Shown: positions 1 to 9,447 of the stretch, piece after piece
Position numbering within the stretch: the stretch's first letter is position 1
Layout of the letters: every line of letters starts with the position of its first letter
From: Shimia aestuarii
GTDB taxonomy: Bacteria; Pseudomonadota; Alphaproteobacteria; Rhodobacterales; Rhodobacteraceae
Direction: 5' to 3'
DNA: 64,000 nt
Assembly: GCF_022814865.1 (NCBI RefSeq)
Contig: NZ_JAKVRD010000018.1
Location: 19,211-83,210, forward strand
The notes under the pieces: model-generated
The model's input: only the letters and a program-made list of their open reading frames with translations
What the model was told of the DNA's origin: nothing
Databases searched by the model: none
Program-made: the position numbers and the translations under genes

Positions 1-67
1 GGGCACAGGAGCGTTCGGCAACGTTTTTGCGCCGGATAATCTTTCGGGAAGTGAGTGACGAAAGGAA

Positions 68-93
68 CAGGCCGCGCGGTTTCGGGCGGCCTG
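68..93 (-). terminator. Possible terminator hairpin after the iron alcohol dehydrogenase
   Basis: A perfect 8-bp inverted repeat (CAGGCCGC at 68-75, GCGGCCTG at 86-93) with a 10-nt loop lies just past the stop of the minus-strand gene ending at 101. On the minus strand it is followed only by a short, interrupted T-rich stretch, so it could be an intrinsic terminator or a transcript-end hairpin. Bases 1-67 hold nothing else I can support. Confidence 0.45.
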
Positions 94-100
94 AATTCCC

Positions 101-1246
101 TTAGAGCGCGGTCTCAAAAAGCGCCGTGAGGTTGGCCTTGGTCAACTCAATCGGATTGCCGCCGCAGGACGGATCGACAAGCGCGCCTTCGACGAGGGCT
201 GGAATGCTCTCTGCTGTCACACCAAGGTCGGAGAGGCGGCGAGGAATGCCGAGGCTATCGTTGAGGTCTTGCACGAAGGCGCGGAACCCGTCAAAGCCGC
301 CCGCGATCCCGAGATAGGCCGAGGCTTGTTGGAAGCGATCTGCGATGGCCGGTGCGTTGAAGTCGAGCACGGCAGGCATGCAGACGGCATTGGTCGTGCC
401 GTGATGCGTGTTGAAATGCGCGCCGATAGGGTGGCTCATGGCGTGAATGGCACCGAGGCCCTTCTGAAACGCCGTCGCGCCCATCATGGCGGCGCTCATC
501 ATCTGGGCGCGTGCCTCGAGGTCGGTGCCATCGGCATAGGCGCGGGGCAGGTAGTCTTTTACAAGACGCATGCCTTCGAGCGCGATGCCCTGGCTCATCG
601 GGTGGTAGTGCGGCGAGCTATAGGCCTCGACGCAATGGGCAAAGGCATCAAGCCCGGTGCCCGCGGTGATGAAGCGGGGCATGCCGACAGTCAGTTCCGG
701 GTCGCAGATCACGATGCTCGGCAGGACCTTGGGGTGAAAGATGATCTTCTTGGCGTGAGTTTCGGAATTGGTAATCACGCTCGCGCGGACCACTTCCGAG
801 CCGGTCCCGGCGGTGGTCGGCACGGCGATGATCGGGGCGATGGTCTCGGCGTTGGCGCGGGTCCACCAATCGCCGATATCCTCGAAATCCCAGACGGGGC
901 GCGTCTGGCCCGCCATGAAGGCGACCATCTTGCCAAGGTCGAGGCCAGAGCCACCGCCAAAAGCGATCACGCCGTCATGCCCGCCTGCGTGGTAGGCTTC
1001 GACACCGGCGGCGAGGTTCTTTTCGTTCGGGTTTGGATCGACATCAGCAAAGAGGCCACGGCCAAGACCCGCGGTCTCGAGGATGTCGAGCGCCTGAGTG
1101 GTGATCGGCAGGTCGGCAAGGCCCCGGTCCGTGACGAGGAGCGGACGGGTCATGCCGGTCGCCGCGCAGGCCTCGGCAAGCTCCGCGATCCGGCCCGCGC
1201 CGAATTTGATCGTGGTCGGGTAGGACCAGCTTCCGTTAAGCGTCAT
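101..1246 (-). CDS. Iron-containing alcohol dehydrogenase
   Basis: NAD(P)-dependent oxidoreductase of the group III (iron-activated) alcohol dehydrogenase family, 381 aa, expected to be cytosolic. The nucleotide-binding GGGSGLDLGK is at residues 97-106, and all four family metal ligands are present: Asp200, His204, His268 and His282. The start is the ATG giving MTLNGSW; the reading frame extends 12 codons further upstream, but the family N-terminus fits this ATG. It is the last gene of the long minus-strand operon, 22 bases after the PuuA-like gene, so it probably interconverts a semialdehyde and a hydroxy acid in that pathway. The substrate cannot be read from sequence. Confidence 0.88.
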   Translation of the reverse strand: MTLNGSWSYPTTIKFGAGRIAELAEACAATGMTRPLLVTDRGLADLPITTQALDILETAGLGRGLFADVDPNPNEKNLAAGVEAYHAGGHDGVIAFGGGSGLDLGKMVAFMAGQTRPVWDFEDIGDWWTRANAETIAPIIAVPTTAGTGSEVVRASVITNSETHAKKIIFHPKVLPSIVICDPELTVGMPRFITAGTGLDAFAHCVEAYSSPHYHPMSQGIALEGMRLVKDYLPRAYADGTDLEARAQMMSAAMMGATAFQKGLGAIHAMSHPIGAHFNTHHGTTNAVCMPAVLDFNAPAIADRFQQASAYLGIAGGFDGFRAFVQDLNDSLGIPRRLSDLGVTAESIPALVEGALVDPSCGGNPIELTKANLTALFETAL

Positions 1247-1268
1247 GGTTGGTCTTTCGTTTTCGAGG

Positions 1269-2630
1269 TCAGGCCAGTTCAAAGCCGCGCGCGATCTCGT
1301 AGTCGGTCACGACGCGGTTGAACTCTTCGATTTCCCATTCGGCGGCGCGTGCATAGTGGGTCACTACATCTTCGCCAAGAGCGTCGCGCAACAGATCAGA
1401 GGCCAGAAGTGCCTCGCGCGCGTCGCGTAGCGTTTCAGGGATGTAGCGGCCTTCACCAGCATAGGCGTCGCCAGAGAAGGCGGGTTCAAGCACGAGCCCG
1501 TCTTCGATCCCCTTGAGACCGGCGGCAAGCATGGCGCTCATCGCGAGGTAAGGGTTGATGTCAGAACCGCCAATCCGGCACTCGATGCGCACCGCCTTGG
1601 TGCCGTCACCGCAAAGGCGGAAGCCCGCAGTGCGGTTGTCGATCGACCAGATGATCCGCGTCGGCGCAAAGCTGCCCTTCTGAAAGCGCTTGTAGCTATT
1701 GATGTAGGGGGCGAGGAAATAGGTATAGTCGGCGGCGTATTTCAGAAGACCCGCGACATAGGATTTCATGAGGCTCGACATACCGAGCGCATCGTCCGGA
1801 TCATAGAAGAGCGGCGCGCCGTCCTTCCAGAGCGATTGATGCACGTGGCTCGAGGAGCCGACCTTGTCCTTGTGCCATTTCGACAGGAAGCTGACGGCGT
1901 GGCCCTGTTGCCAGGCGATTTCCTTGGTCGCGTGTTTGGCGATGGTGTGAAAATCGGCAGTGTCGAGGGCTGGGGCGTATTTGATGTTGAGCTCTTCCTG
2001 CCCGGTCTCGGCCTCTCCCTTGCTATTCTCTATGGGAAGCCCTGCGTTCCAGAGATGATTGCGCAGCGGGCGCATGACATGCTCTTCGCGGCTTGTCTGC
2101 AGGATATGGTAGTCCTCGTTATAGCCCGAGAGCGTCGCAAGATCGCGGAAGCCGGATTTGCGGATCTCGTCAAAGCTCTTCTCGAAGAGGAAGAACTCCA
2201 GCTCGCTTGCCATCATCGGGGTCAGGCCCATCGCCTCGGCGCGGGCGATCTGTTTCTTGAGCATGGCGCGCGGGGAATGGGAGATCTCCTCGTGGGTGTG
2301 GTGATCAAGGATATCGCAGAGCACCATCACCGTCCCTTCTAGCCATGGCAGGGGGCGCAGCGTGTCGAGGTCGGGCTTCATCACGTAGTCGCCATAGCCC
2401 TTCTCCCAAGAGGTCGAGGCAAAGCCCTCGGGCGTCGACATCATCAAGTCGGTCGCCAATAGGTAGTTGCAGCAATGGGTCTCTTCCCAGGCGCTTTCAA
2501 CGAAGTGCCCGGCATGAAAGCGCTTGCCCATGAGGCGGCCCTGCATATCGACAAAACAGACAAGAACAGTGTCGATCTCGCCTCCGGCGACCTGTGATTT
2601 TAGGTCGTCGAACGTAAGAGGTCCGGGCAT
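1269..2630 (-). CDS. PuuA-like glutamine synthetase family protein (gamma-glutamyl-amine ligase candidate)
   Basis: A 453-aa member of the glutamine synthetase fold. It has an N-terminal beta-grasp (about residues 10-100) and a C-terminal catalytic domain with the metal/glutamate motif GSSSHVHQSLW and the ATP-site region NRTAGFRLCGDGTKAVRIE. Length and motifs fit GSI-like ligases such as gamma-glutamylputrescine synthetase better than housekeeping GlnA. The ATG at 2630 has an AGGAAA ribosome site 6 bases upstream; the longer open frame lacks one. It lies in an operon with an aminotransferase and an amino-acid ABC transporter, so gamma-glutamylation of an amine intermediate is the likely reaction. 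That is inference. Confidence 0.8.
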   Translation of the reverse strand: MPGPLTFDDLKSQVAGGEIDTVLVCFVDMQGRLMGKRFHAGHFVESAWEETHCCNYLLATDLMMSTPEGFASTSWEKGYGDYVMKPDLDTLRPLPWLEGTVMVLCDILDHHTHEEISHSPRAMLKKQIARAEAMGLTPMMASELEFFLFEKSFDEIRKSGFRDLATLSGYNEDYHILQTSREEHVMRPLRNHLWNAGLPIENSKGEAETGQEELNIKYAPALDTADFHTIAKHATKEIAWQQGHAVSFLSKWHKDKVGSSSHVHQSLWKDGAPLFYDPDDALGMSSLMKSYVAGLLKYAADYTYFLAPYINSYKRFQKGSFAPTRIIWSIDNRTAGFRLCGDGTKAVRIECRIGGSDINPYLAMSAMLAAGLKGIEDGLVLEPAFSGDAYAGEGRYIPETLRDAREALLASDLLRDALGEDVVTHYARAAEWEIEEFNRVVTDYEIARGFELA

Positions 2631-2744
2631 GGGGTTTCCTTTCTTCAGAGGGGCTGGAGCCGCGCGGTCGCGCGTTGCTCTTCCCAGTGTCAGAGAAATC
2701 TTCCATGCAGTCGGCGAGACTGTCAATCGCTGTAGAGGCATGGC

Positions 2745-2766
2745 GCCGCGCCAGACGTGGCGCGGC
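2745..2766 (-). other. Strong intercistronic hairpin
   Basis: A perfect 9-bp stem (GCCGCGCCA at 2745-2753, TGGCGCGGC at 2758-2766) with a 4-base loop sits in the 155-base gap between the thiolase stop and the PuuA-like start. No T-run follows on the minus strand, so it is more likely an mRNA processing or stability hairpin, or a partial attenuator, than a full terminator. It could lower expression of the last two genes relative to the upstream ones. Confidence 0.5.
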
Positions 2767-2785
2767 CCATCAGACAGGCGGGTGC

Positions 2786-3958
2786 TTAGAAAACCTCGAT
2801 CAAACCGGCAGCGCCCTGCCCACCACCGACGCACATCGATACCACGCCCCAGCGCGCCTTACGGCGTCGGCCTTCGAGAAGGATATGCCCGGCCATTCGC
2901 GCGCCAGACATGCCGTAGGGGTGGCCGATCGAGATCGCACCGCCATTGACGTTGAGTTTGTCCGGGTCAATGCCGAGCGTGTCGCGGCAAGGCAGAAGCT
3001 GGGCCGCGAAGGCTTCGTTGATTTCCCAGAGGTCGATCTCCTCTGCCTTGAGGCCTGCCCGCTCTAGCAGGCGCGGTATGGCGACGATCGGGCCGATGCC
3101 CATCTCCTCCGGTGCGACGCCGGCCACGGCAAAGCCGCGCAGGGCGCCCAAGGGGGTCAATCCGCGCTTCTCGGCTTCGCGGGCCTCCATGACGACAAGC
3201 GCCGCCGCGCCGTCCGAAAGCTGGCTTGCATTGCCTGCGGTGACCGTCTTTTCTTCGCCCAGGACCGGTTTCAGGCTGGCAAGGCCGATTTCCGTGGTGC
3301 CGGGGCGGCCGCATTCGTCGGCGTGGATCGTCACGGTCTGTTCACGAGTTTCGCCGGTGGCCTTGTCGGTGACGAGTTTCACTGCTTCGACCGGGATGAT
3401 CTCGTCGGCAAAGAGGCCCGCATCCTGCGCGCGGGCGGTGCGGATTTGGCTTTCGAGGGCATAGGCGTCCTGCGCTTCGCGGCTGACGCCATAGCGCTCG
3501 GCGACGACTTCGGCCGTTTCAAGCATCGAAAGGTAATAGCCGTCGCGCACGGACGGGTCACGATAGCGGTGTCCGTTCCAGTGGTTTTCCTGCACGAGGG
3601 AGATGCTCTCCAAACCGCCAGCCAGCGCGACGTCCGCGCCATCCTTGACCATATGGCCCGCAATGGCGAGCGCGTTGAGGCCAGAGGCGCATTGGCGGTC
3701 GATGGTCTGACCCGCGACGCTATCGGGAAGGCTTGCCGCCAGTGCGATATGGCGCGCGACGTTGACCCCCGTCGAGCCTTGGGTCAGGGCGGCGCCGAAA
3801 ACCGCGTCCTCGATCTCGCCACCTTCGAGCCCCGCGCGGGAGACGGCGGCACGCACAGCATGGGCCGCGAGGCTCGGGCCTTCGAGATTGTTGAAAGCGC
3901 CGCGATAGGCTTTGCCGATGGGGGTGCGGGCGGTGGATACGATGACGGGTTCGCGCAT
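2786..3958 (-). CDS. Thiolase family protein (acetyl-CoA C-acyltransferase)
   Basis: A 390-aa degradative or biosynthetic thiolase that cleaves a 3-ketoacyl-CoA with CoA, or runs the reverse condensation. The nucleophile Cys90 lies in DRQCASG; the C-terminal motifs are [17 protein letters not shown] (catalytic His) and SMCVGGGQG (second catalytic Cys). The start is the ATG of [17 protein letters not shown], typical of the family. Thirteen bases separate it from the upstream ArgE/DapE gene. Co-transcription with a two-subunit CoA-transferase implies that the pathway ends in a 3-oxoacid activated to CoA and split here. A close relative occurs at 60253-61455. Confidence 0.9.
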   Translation of the reverse strand: MREPVIVSTARTPIGKAYRGAFNNLEGPSLAAHAVRAAVSRAGLEGGEIEDAVFGAALTQGSTGVNVARHIALAASLPDSVAGQTIDRQCASGLNALAIAGHMVKDGADVALAGGLESISLVQENHWNGHRYRDPSVRDGYYLSMLETAEVVAERYGVSREAQDAYALESQIRTARAQDAGLFADEIIPVEAVKLVTDKATGETREQTVTIHADECGRPGTTEIGLASLKPVLGEEKTVTAGNASQLSDGAAALVVMEAREAEKRGLTPLGALRGFAVAGVAPEEMGIGPIVAIPRLLERAGLKAEEIDLWEINEAFAAQLLPCRDTLGIDPDKLNVNGGAISIGHPYGMSGARMAGHILLEGRRRKARWGVVSMCVGGGQGAAGLIEVF

Positions 3959-3972
3959 GTCTTGTCTCCGGT

Positions 3973-5265
3973 TCAAATGTCTTCGACGCCGCACCAGTCG
4001 GCGATGAACAAGGCCGTGGCCTTGGTCACGCGGCGCATACTTTCGAGATCGACCCGTTCGTTGAAGCCGTGGATCGCCTCGGCGGTCGGGCCATAGACGA
4101 GGGCGGGTGTGTCGGCGTAGAGGCCGAAGAACCGGGCGTCGGTGGTTGCGGTGATCGCGGCCCGGTCGAGCGCGCCGCCGGTGACCGTGCCATGTGCACT
4201 ATCAAGCGCGCCAATCGCATCGGCGGCAGAGCGGCTCTTGTCGTCGGAGAGGGCGTACCCCTCGGCGTGAAAGCCGTGATAGACGATTTCGGGGAGTGAG
4301 TTGCGCAGGAAAGCGTTTTCGCGCGCGGCTTCCATCAGGACGGCCTCGATCTCTTTCTTGGCATCCTCGATGCTTTGGCCCGGGAAAATCCCCATACGCA
4401 CGTCAAAGACGCACCATGCAGGCACGGAGCTTGTCCAGTCGCCGCCCTGAATCTTGCCGATGTTGAGGTTGAGCGCGTGGTCCATGTGCGCGTAGTCACC
4501 GTGGCGGTGTTCGACGCCATTCCAGCGGGCCTCCATCTCGTGCAGGGCCGAGATGAGCGGGATCGCGGCCTCGATCGCGTTGGCGCCCTGTCCGGCATAG
4601 GCGACGTGGGTCGGCAGGCCCTTGAGATGGACCTGAAACCAGATCACACCAAGCTGGGCAGTCACGAGCTGTTCGGCGAAGGGTTCGGGGATCAGGGCGG
4701 CGTCGGCCTTGTAGCCGCGCGCAAGACAAGCCAGCGCGCCGTTGCCGGTGCATTCCTCTTCGACCACGGATTGATAGAACACGTCCGCCGCCGGGGCGAG
4801 GTTCAACCGGCGCAGCGCGTCGAGCGCGTAGAGGTTGGAGACAAGCCCGGCCTTCATATCGCCCGCGCCACGGCCATACATCCAGCCTTCCGCGACGCGC
4901 GGCTCGTAAGGTGGGCTATCCCACATGTCGAGCGGGCCTTCCGGCACGACGTCGATATGGCCGTTGAGGATCAGCGAGCGGCCGGTGTTGGTCTTGGAGC
5001 GATGGCTGCCGACGACGTTCACCGCGTCCTCGTAGGGGCCGAGCACGGGTGAGAAGCCCGGAAGGTGGCGGATGTCTTCCACGTCAATCTGCCAGCGGTC
5101 GACCTCGTAGCCTCGGTCAGTCAGGGCGGACGCCATGAAGTCTTGCGCGCTCTGTTCGTTGCCGCGCGTGGACGGATGGGCGGTCAGGGCGGCGAGAAAA
5201 TCCACCTGTTCGTCGAAATAGGCATCCACCGCGTCAAGGATGCGGGGTGTCAGCTCGGTCGTCAT
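3973..5265 (-). CDS. ArgE/DapE family deacylase (M20 peptidase family)
   Basis: A 430-aa zinc-dependent M20 amidohydrolase. Motif LNGHIDVVPEG carries the His-x-Asp metal pair, RGAGDMKAG the bridging Asp, and SVVEEECTGNG the catalytic and metal Glu residues; a lid/dimerisation domain follows, and a late AIHGFNE supplies the last metal His. Such enzymes remove an acyl group (acetyl, succinyl, formyl) from an amine or amino acid. The ATG at 5265 has GAGG about 9 bases upstream. It sits between the CoA-transferase B and thiolase genes, so it probably deacylates a pathway intermediate. The substrate is unknown. Confidence 0.87.
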   Translation of the reverse strand: MTTELTPRILDAVDAYFDEQVDFLAALTAHPSTRGNEQSAQDFMASALTDRGYEVDRWQIDVEDIRHLPGFSPVLGPYEDAVNVVGSHRSKTNTGRSLILNGHIDVVPEGPLDMWDSPPYEPRVAEGWMYGRGAGDMKAGLVSNLYALDALRRLNLAPAADVFYQSVVEEECTGNGALACLARGYKADAALIPEPFAEQLVTAQLGVIWFQVHLKGLPTHVAYAGQGANAIEAAIPLISALHEMEARWNGVEHRHGDYAHMDHALNLNIGKIQGGDWTSSVPAWCVFDVRMGIFPGQSIEDAKKEIEAVLMEAARENAFLRNSLPEIVYHGFHAEGYALSDDKSRSAADAIGALDSAHGTVTGGALDRAAITATTDARFFGLYADTPALVYGPTAEAIHGFNERVDLESMRRVTKATALFIADWCGVEDI

Positions 5266-5276
5266 GTCAGTCAGCC

Positions 5277-5909
5277 TCAGAAAGTTGGAATGTCGCCCTT
5301 TGGAAGGGAGAGGGGGGCGCCTGTAGCCTCGGTGATCTCGGCAAGGCTTGTGCCTTCGGCCAGTTCAACAAGGGCAAAGCCGGTGTCGGTCACGTCGATG
5401 ACCCCCATGTCGGTAAAGATCCGTGAGACACAGGCACGGGCCGTCACAGGCAGGCTACACGTGTCCTTTAGTTTGGGGTTGCCTGCGCGGTCTGTGTGGG
5501 TGGTCAACACGATCACCCGACGGGCCTTTTGCGCCAGCTCAATGCCGCCGCCTGCACCCGGAGAGAACTTGCCGGGGATTTTCCAGTTGGCAAGATCGCC
5601 TGTCTGCGCAACCTCGAAGGCCCCGAGCATGGTCAGGTCGAGCCGCCCCGACCGCACCAGAGCAAAGGACACGGCGCTGTCAAAGAAGGAACTGCCGGGG
5701 ATGGTCGAGACATAGGCCCCGCCCGCGTCGATCAAGTTGCGGTCGGCGGTCTCATACGCATGGGTCGGGCCGATCCCCGCAAGGCCGTTCTCAGTATGTA
5801 AGCACACCGGGAAATCCGGTCCAAGGTGATCCACGACTTTGGTCGGCAGGCCGATCCCAAGGTTCACGACCATGCCGGGGGCGATCTCGCGGGCCGCGCG
5901 GGCGACCAT
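5277..5909 (-). CDS. 3-oxoacid CoA-transferase, subunit B
   Basis: A 210-aa beta subunit of a family I CoA-transferase, paired with the A subunit immediately upstream. The catalytic glutamate is in HTENGLAG near residue 40, and GAFEVAQTGDLANWKIPGK and GAGGGIELA follow as in acetoacetate and 3-oxoadipate CoA-transferases. The ATG at 5909 is preceded by TAGGAGCAAA, so the stop codon of subunit A is built into the ribosome site; a TTG 21 bases upstream is less likely. It would transfer CoA from succinyl-CoA or acetyl-CoA to a 3-oxoacid, feeding the thiolase two genes downstream. Confidence 0.88.
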   Translation of the reverse strand: MVARAAREIAPGMVVNLGIGLPTKVVDHLGPDFPVCLHTENGLAGIGPTHAYETADRNLIDAGGAYVSTIPGSSFFDSAVSFALVRSGRLDLTMLGAFEVAQTGDLANWKIPGKFSPGAGGGIELAQKARRVIVLTTHTDRAGNPKLKDTCSLPVTARACVSRIFTDMGVIDVTDTGFALVELAEGTSLAEITEATGAPLSLPKGDIPTF

Positions 5910-5916
5910 TTTGCTC

Positions 5917-6609
5917 CTAGCGTTGGACAACGGCGTATTCCTCGCTGAGTTCTGTGAGCCCTACGAGGTCATCCACGAAGGGGCCGGGCGTGTGTACGTC
6001 ATCGGCATGAAGCGCCCCAAGCGGCACGACGCGTTCGACTTCGGCGATGACACGCGTCGCGGCCATGGCCATGAGCGGGTTGAAATTGCGCGCGGTGGCG
6101 GCAAAGGACAGGTTCCCGAACGGATCGGCGCGATCTGCATGGACAAGCGCCACATCGGCACGCAGGGCGCTTTCGACGACATAGGCCTTGCCGTCTATCT
6201 CCATGCGTTCCTTGCCGTCGGCAAGCTCGGTATCAATGCCGATGTCGGTCAGGATGCCACCAAGCCCTGCGCCACCTGCGCGGATGCGCTCGGCGAGGAT
6301 GCCTTGGGCGTTGAACTCCACTTCAATCTCGCCCGCGTTCATCATTGCGATGGCGCGCGGGTTGAGGCCGATATGTGTCGTCACAAGGCGTGCAACCTGT
6401 CCCGAAACCAGAAGGTGATCGACCCCCATGTCGGTCTCGTTGGCGTCGTTCTTGATGATCGTGAGATCGCGCGGACCCTGCCGGACAAGCTCGCGGATGA
6501 GCGTGAACGGTGTGCCAGGGACGCCGAAACCACCGATCATAACGGTGGCACCGTCACCGATGTGGGCGATCGCCTCTTCTAGGGCCCCGACCTTATCAGG
6601 AAGCCTCAT
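5917..6609 (-). CDS. 3-oxoacid CoA-transferase, subunit A
   Basis: A 230-aa alpha subunit of a family I CoA-transferase. MIGGFGVPGTPFTLI near residue 21 is the family glycine-rich CoA-binding motif, and GVDHLLVSGQV and the NLGGILTDIG-like loop region (AGGAGLGGILTDIG) follow. Its ATG overlaps the aminotransferase stop codon (ATGA), indicating translational coupling. With subunit B it forms the heteromeric enzyme. The exact acceptor (acetoacetate, 3-oxoadipate or another 3-oxoacid) cannot be told by eye. Confidence 0.88.
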   Translation of the reverse strand: MRLPDKVGALEEAIAHIGDGATVMIGGFGVPGTPFTLIRELVRQGPRDLTIIKNDANETDMGVDHLLVSGQVARLVTTHIGLNPRAIAMMNAGEIEVEFNAQGILAERIRAGGAGLGGILTDIGIDTELADGKERMEIDGKAYVVESALRADVALVHADRADPFGNLSFAATARNFNPLMAMAATRVIAEVERVVPLGALHADDVHTPGPFVDDLVGLTELSEEYAVVQR

Positions 6610-7958
6610 GCCGCGCTCTCCACGTCAAGACCGGCCTCGCGCGCAAAGGCGTCGAGGGAGTCGGTGAGGATCGCCATCATCTCGTCGATCTGTGCCTCGG
6701 TGATGATGAGCGGCGGCGCGACGAGGAAGTGATCCCCGGCGGTGCCGCCACGTGTGCGGCGCGAATACGTGATGAGGCCGCGCTCATAGGCGAGCTCGAC
6801 AAGCCGGGAGTGGGCGTTGAGGGCGGTCGGTAGCGGATCCATTGTGTCGCGGTCGGAGACGAATTCGAACGCCGTCAAAAGCCCCTTGCCGCGCACATGA
6901 CCGATAAACGGATAGCGATCCATCAGCCCATGCAGGCGTGACAGAAGCACGTCGCCCATATCGGCCGCATTTGCGACGAGGTTCTGTTCCTCGAGTTCCT
7001 CGAGCACCGCGAGGCCCGCAGAACAGGCCAGCGGGTTGCCCGCATAGGTGAAGCCATGCAGGAAGCCGCCTGCGTCGAGGATCGGCTCGACAATGCGCGC
7101 GCCGGCCACGGTCGCGCCAAGCGGGGCATAGCCCGCGCCGAACCCCTTGGAGAGGGCGACGATATCGGGGGTGATGCCCCAATGCTCGGCGGCGATGAAT
7201 TTGCCGGTACGGCCCGCACCGGTCATGACCTCATCATAGATCAGCAGGATCCCGAACTCGTCACAGATTTCGCGGATGCGTCCATAGTAGCTATCCGGAG
7301 CGACAAGCGCGCCGGTCGAAGCCCCGCCCACCGGCTCCATGAGGAAGGCGAGAACGGTTTCCGGGCCTTGGGCGATAATTTCATCACGCAGCATCTCGGC
7401 ATATTTCAGGCCGCGCTCTTCCTCGCTGAGGTTGTCGCGGTCGAGATAGGTCACAGGGGCGGCCACCTTGGGCATCCCGCGCATCATCGGATCGAATGGG
7501 CGCGCCAGCGGGTCGTAGCCCGTCAGGTCAAGCGCGCCGAGCGTACAGCCGTGATAGGAGGGAAAACGCGAGATGACCTTCCAGCGGCTTTCTTGGCCCT
7601 GCACGATGGCATATTGCCGGGCGAGCTTGATCGCGCTCTCGACGGCCTCGGAGCCGCCGGAGACAAAGAACACGCGATCTAACCCCGCGGGCATCATCGC
7701 GGCGGTTTTGGCAGCAAGGTTCTCGGACGGTTCGGTCCGAAAATGCAGACGGTAGCCAAAGGTCGCCTTGTCCATTTGCGCCTTCATTTTGGCAAGGACG
7801 TTGGGGTTGGAATGGCCGATATTGGACACCATCGCCCCGGACGTGCCGTCGATATACCGTTTTCCGGTGGTGTCGTAGAGGTAGATGCCCTCACCCCGAT
7901 CGAGAAACGGACGGGGGGTGCGGGACTGGTAAAACAGGTGGGAGGGCGTGGTCGTCAC
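6606..7958 (-). CDS. Class III pyridoxal-phosphate aminotransferase
   Basis: A 450-aa omega-amino acid or diamine type aminotransferase. [14 protein letters not shown] holds the PLP-binding Asp and [17 protein letters not shown] the Schiff-base lysine; [17 protein letters not shown] binds the phosphate. The start is a GTG that overlaps the stop of the ABC ATPase gene (GTGA). Class III enzymes act on terminal amines such as beta-alanine, 4-aminobutyrate or diamines, giving semialdehydes or oxoacids. With the deacylase, CoA-transferase and iron alcohol dehydrogenase this suggests an omega-amino-acid pathway. Confidence 0.88.
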   Translation of the reverse strand: MTTTPSHLFYQSRTPRPFLDRGEGIYLYDTTGKRYIDGTSGAMVSNIGHSNPNVLAKMKAQMDKATFGYRLHFRTEPSENLAAKTAAMMPAGLDRVFFVSGGSEAVESAIKLARQYAIVQGQESRWKVISRFPSYHGCTLGALDLTGYDPLARPFDPMMRGMPKVAAPVTYLDRDNLSEEERGLKYAEMLRDEIIAQGPETVLAFLMEPVGGASTGALVAPDSYYGRIREICDEFGILLIYDEVMTGAGRTGKFIAAEHWGITPDIVALSKGFGAGYAPLGATVAGARIVEPILDAGGFLHGFTYAGNPLACSAGLAVLEELEEQNLVANAADMGDVLLSRLHGLMDRYPFIGHVRGKGLLTAFEFVSDRDTMDPLPTALNAHSRLVELAYERGLITYSRRTRGGTAGDHFLVAPPLIITEAQIDEMMAILTDSLDAFAREAGLDVESAA

Positions 7959-8725
7959 TTTGAGCCTTCGAGGTGTTTGCGGAGAAATTCTTTGGTGCGG
8001 TCCTTGTCGGGGTTCTTGAAGACTTTGCTAGGCGGGCCTTCTTCGACAACGACACCTTGATCCATGAACAACACGCGGTCGCAAACCGAGGCCGCGAAGT
8101 CCATTTCATGGGTCACGATGATCATGGTCATGTGCTCTTCAGCGAGCTTCTTCATCACCAGGTTGACCTCTTCGACAAGCTCGGGATCGAGCGCCGAGGT
8201 GGCCTCGTCAAAGAGCATGAGCTTGGGCTGCATCGCTAGGGCGCGGGCAATGGCGACGCGCTGTTTCTGACCGCCCGAGAGCTGTGAGGGATAATAGTCG
8301 ATCCGCTCGAGCATGCCGACGTGGGCGAGCTGTTCCTCGGCGAGCTTATCCGCTTCTTTGCCGGAAATGCCCTTGAGGAGCTTCGGCGCCATGGTGACGT
8401 TGTCGCGCACGCTTAGGTGCGGGAACAAATTGAAGTGCTGGAACACCATGCCGATCTGCTGGCGCATCTCGTTGATGTGCTTTTCATACTGGCGATGGGG
8501 CAGGCTCTTGTTGACCTGCACACCGTCGAGGATGATCTCGCCGCCGGTCAGGGGATCAAGGTCGTTGATCGCGCGCAGCAGGGTGGACTTACCAGACCCG
8601 GAGGGACCGATGATGGCGACGATCTCGCCGCGCTCCACCGTGAGGCTGATGTCTTTGAGCACTTCCAGAGAGCCATAGGACTTCTGGGCGTGGCGGATTT
8701 CGACGAAAGGCGTTTTCTCAGTCAT
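7955..8725 (-). CDS. Polar amino-acid ABC transporter, ATP-binding subunit
   Basis: A 256-aa ATPase of the GlnQ/HisP type. Walker [11 protein letters not shown]-loop [10 protein letters not shown], signature [15 protein letters not shown] and Walker [13 protein letters not shown] are all present, and the length is normal. AGAGGATCTGAC precedes the ATG at 8725. With the two permeases upstream and the binding protein at 10967-11752 it completes an amino-acid type importer, which implies that the substrate of the operon is a small charged amino acid or similar compound. Confidence 0.93.
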   Translation of the reverse strand: MTEKTPFVEIRHAQKSYGSLEVLKDISLTVERGEIVAIIGPSGSGKSTLLRAINDLDPLTGGEIILDGVQVNKSLPHRQYEKHINEMRQQIGMVFQHFNLFPHLSVRDNVTMAPKLLKGISGKEADKLAEEQLAHVGMLERIDYYPSQLSGGQKQRVAIARALAMQPKLMLFDEATSALDPELVEEVNLVMKKLAEEHMTMIIVTHEMDFAASVCDRVLFMDQGVVVEEGPPSKVFKNPDKDRTKEFLRKHLEGSK

Positions 8726-8742
8726 GTCAGATCCTCTTTGGG

Positions 8743-9399
8743 TCAGCGCGAGAGCTGGGTGCGGCGTTCGATCCGACGGATCACCGCTTCCATCCCAAGG
8801 TTGATGATGTAGTAGAGCACGGCGGCGGCGGCGTAGAATTCAAACGGGCGATAGGTCCGCCCGATGGCGAGCTGAGCCGAGAGCGTGAGTTCCGTGACCC
8901 CGATCACCGAGACCAGCGCTGAGTCTTTCAGGAGCGCGATCATCATGTTGCCAATGGGCGGGATCACATCGCGCACGGCTTGTGGGATCACAACCTTGAT
9001 GAGCGCCTGCCTGCGCGACAGGCCAAGGGTACGCGCGGCTTCCATCTGGCCCTTGTCGACGGCGATGATCGCGGTCTGGATCAGTTCGGAGTTGTAGACC
9101 GCGAAGTGCAGACCCAAGCCGATCACCCCGGCCACGAAGGCAGGAAGGTCGATCCCGATCTGCACCAGCCCGAAGTAAATCAGGAACAGTTGCAACAGGA
9201 GCGGTGTGCCCATGAAGAGCCAGGCGACAAAGCGGAACGGCAGGCGAATGACGAGCGGCGCGTAAAGCGCGATCACCGCAAACAGGATGCCGCCGAAGAA
9301 GCTCAGGAGACCGGCCGCGACAGTGATCGCGATGGTCCACAATACGCCAAGCAGGAGAGCGTCGGCGTATGAGGGGACGACTGTGAAATCAAGACCCAT
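8743..9399 (-). CDS. Polar amino-acid ABC transporter permease
   Basis: A 218-aa inner-membrane permease of the HisM/GlnP family with about five hydrophobic segments and the cytoplasmic EAA loop [20 protein letters not shown] that docks to the ATPase. The ATG at 9399 (MGLDFTVV) has AAAGG 8 bases upstream; a GTG three codons earlier overlaps that ribosome site and is unlikely. It pairs with the homologous permease at 9448-10095 as a heterodimer. Confidence 0.9.
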   Translation of the reverse strand: MGLDFTVVPSYADALLLGVLWTIAITVAAGLLSFFGGILFAVIALYAPLVIRLPFRFVAWLFMGTPLLLQLFLIYFGLVQIGIDLPAFVAGVIGLGLHFAVYNSELIQTAIIAVDKGQMEAARTLGLSRRQALIKVVIPQAVRDVIPPIGNMMIALLKDSALVSVIGVTELTLSAQLAIGRTYRPFEFYAAAAVLYYIINLGMEAVIRRIERRTQLSR

Positions 9400-9447
9400 G
9401 GGACGCACCTTTCGATTGGAGGAACGGGGGGAGGAGTGTCGCGCAGA

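Noticed and set aside
269..1321. A 350-codon open frame antisense to the iron alcohol dehydrogenase
   Set aside because: The sense frame holds all metal ligands of the iron ADH family; the antisense frame is a shadow.
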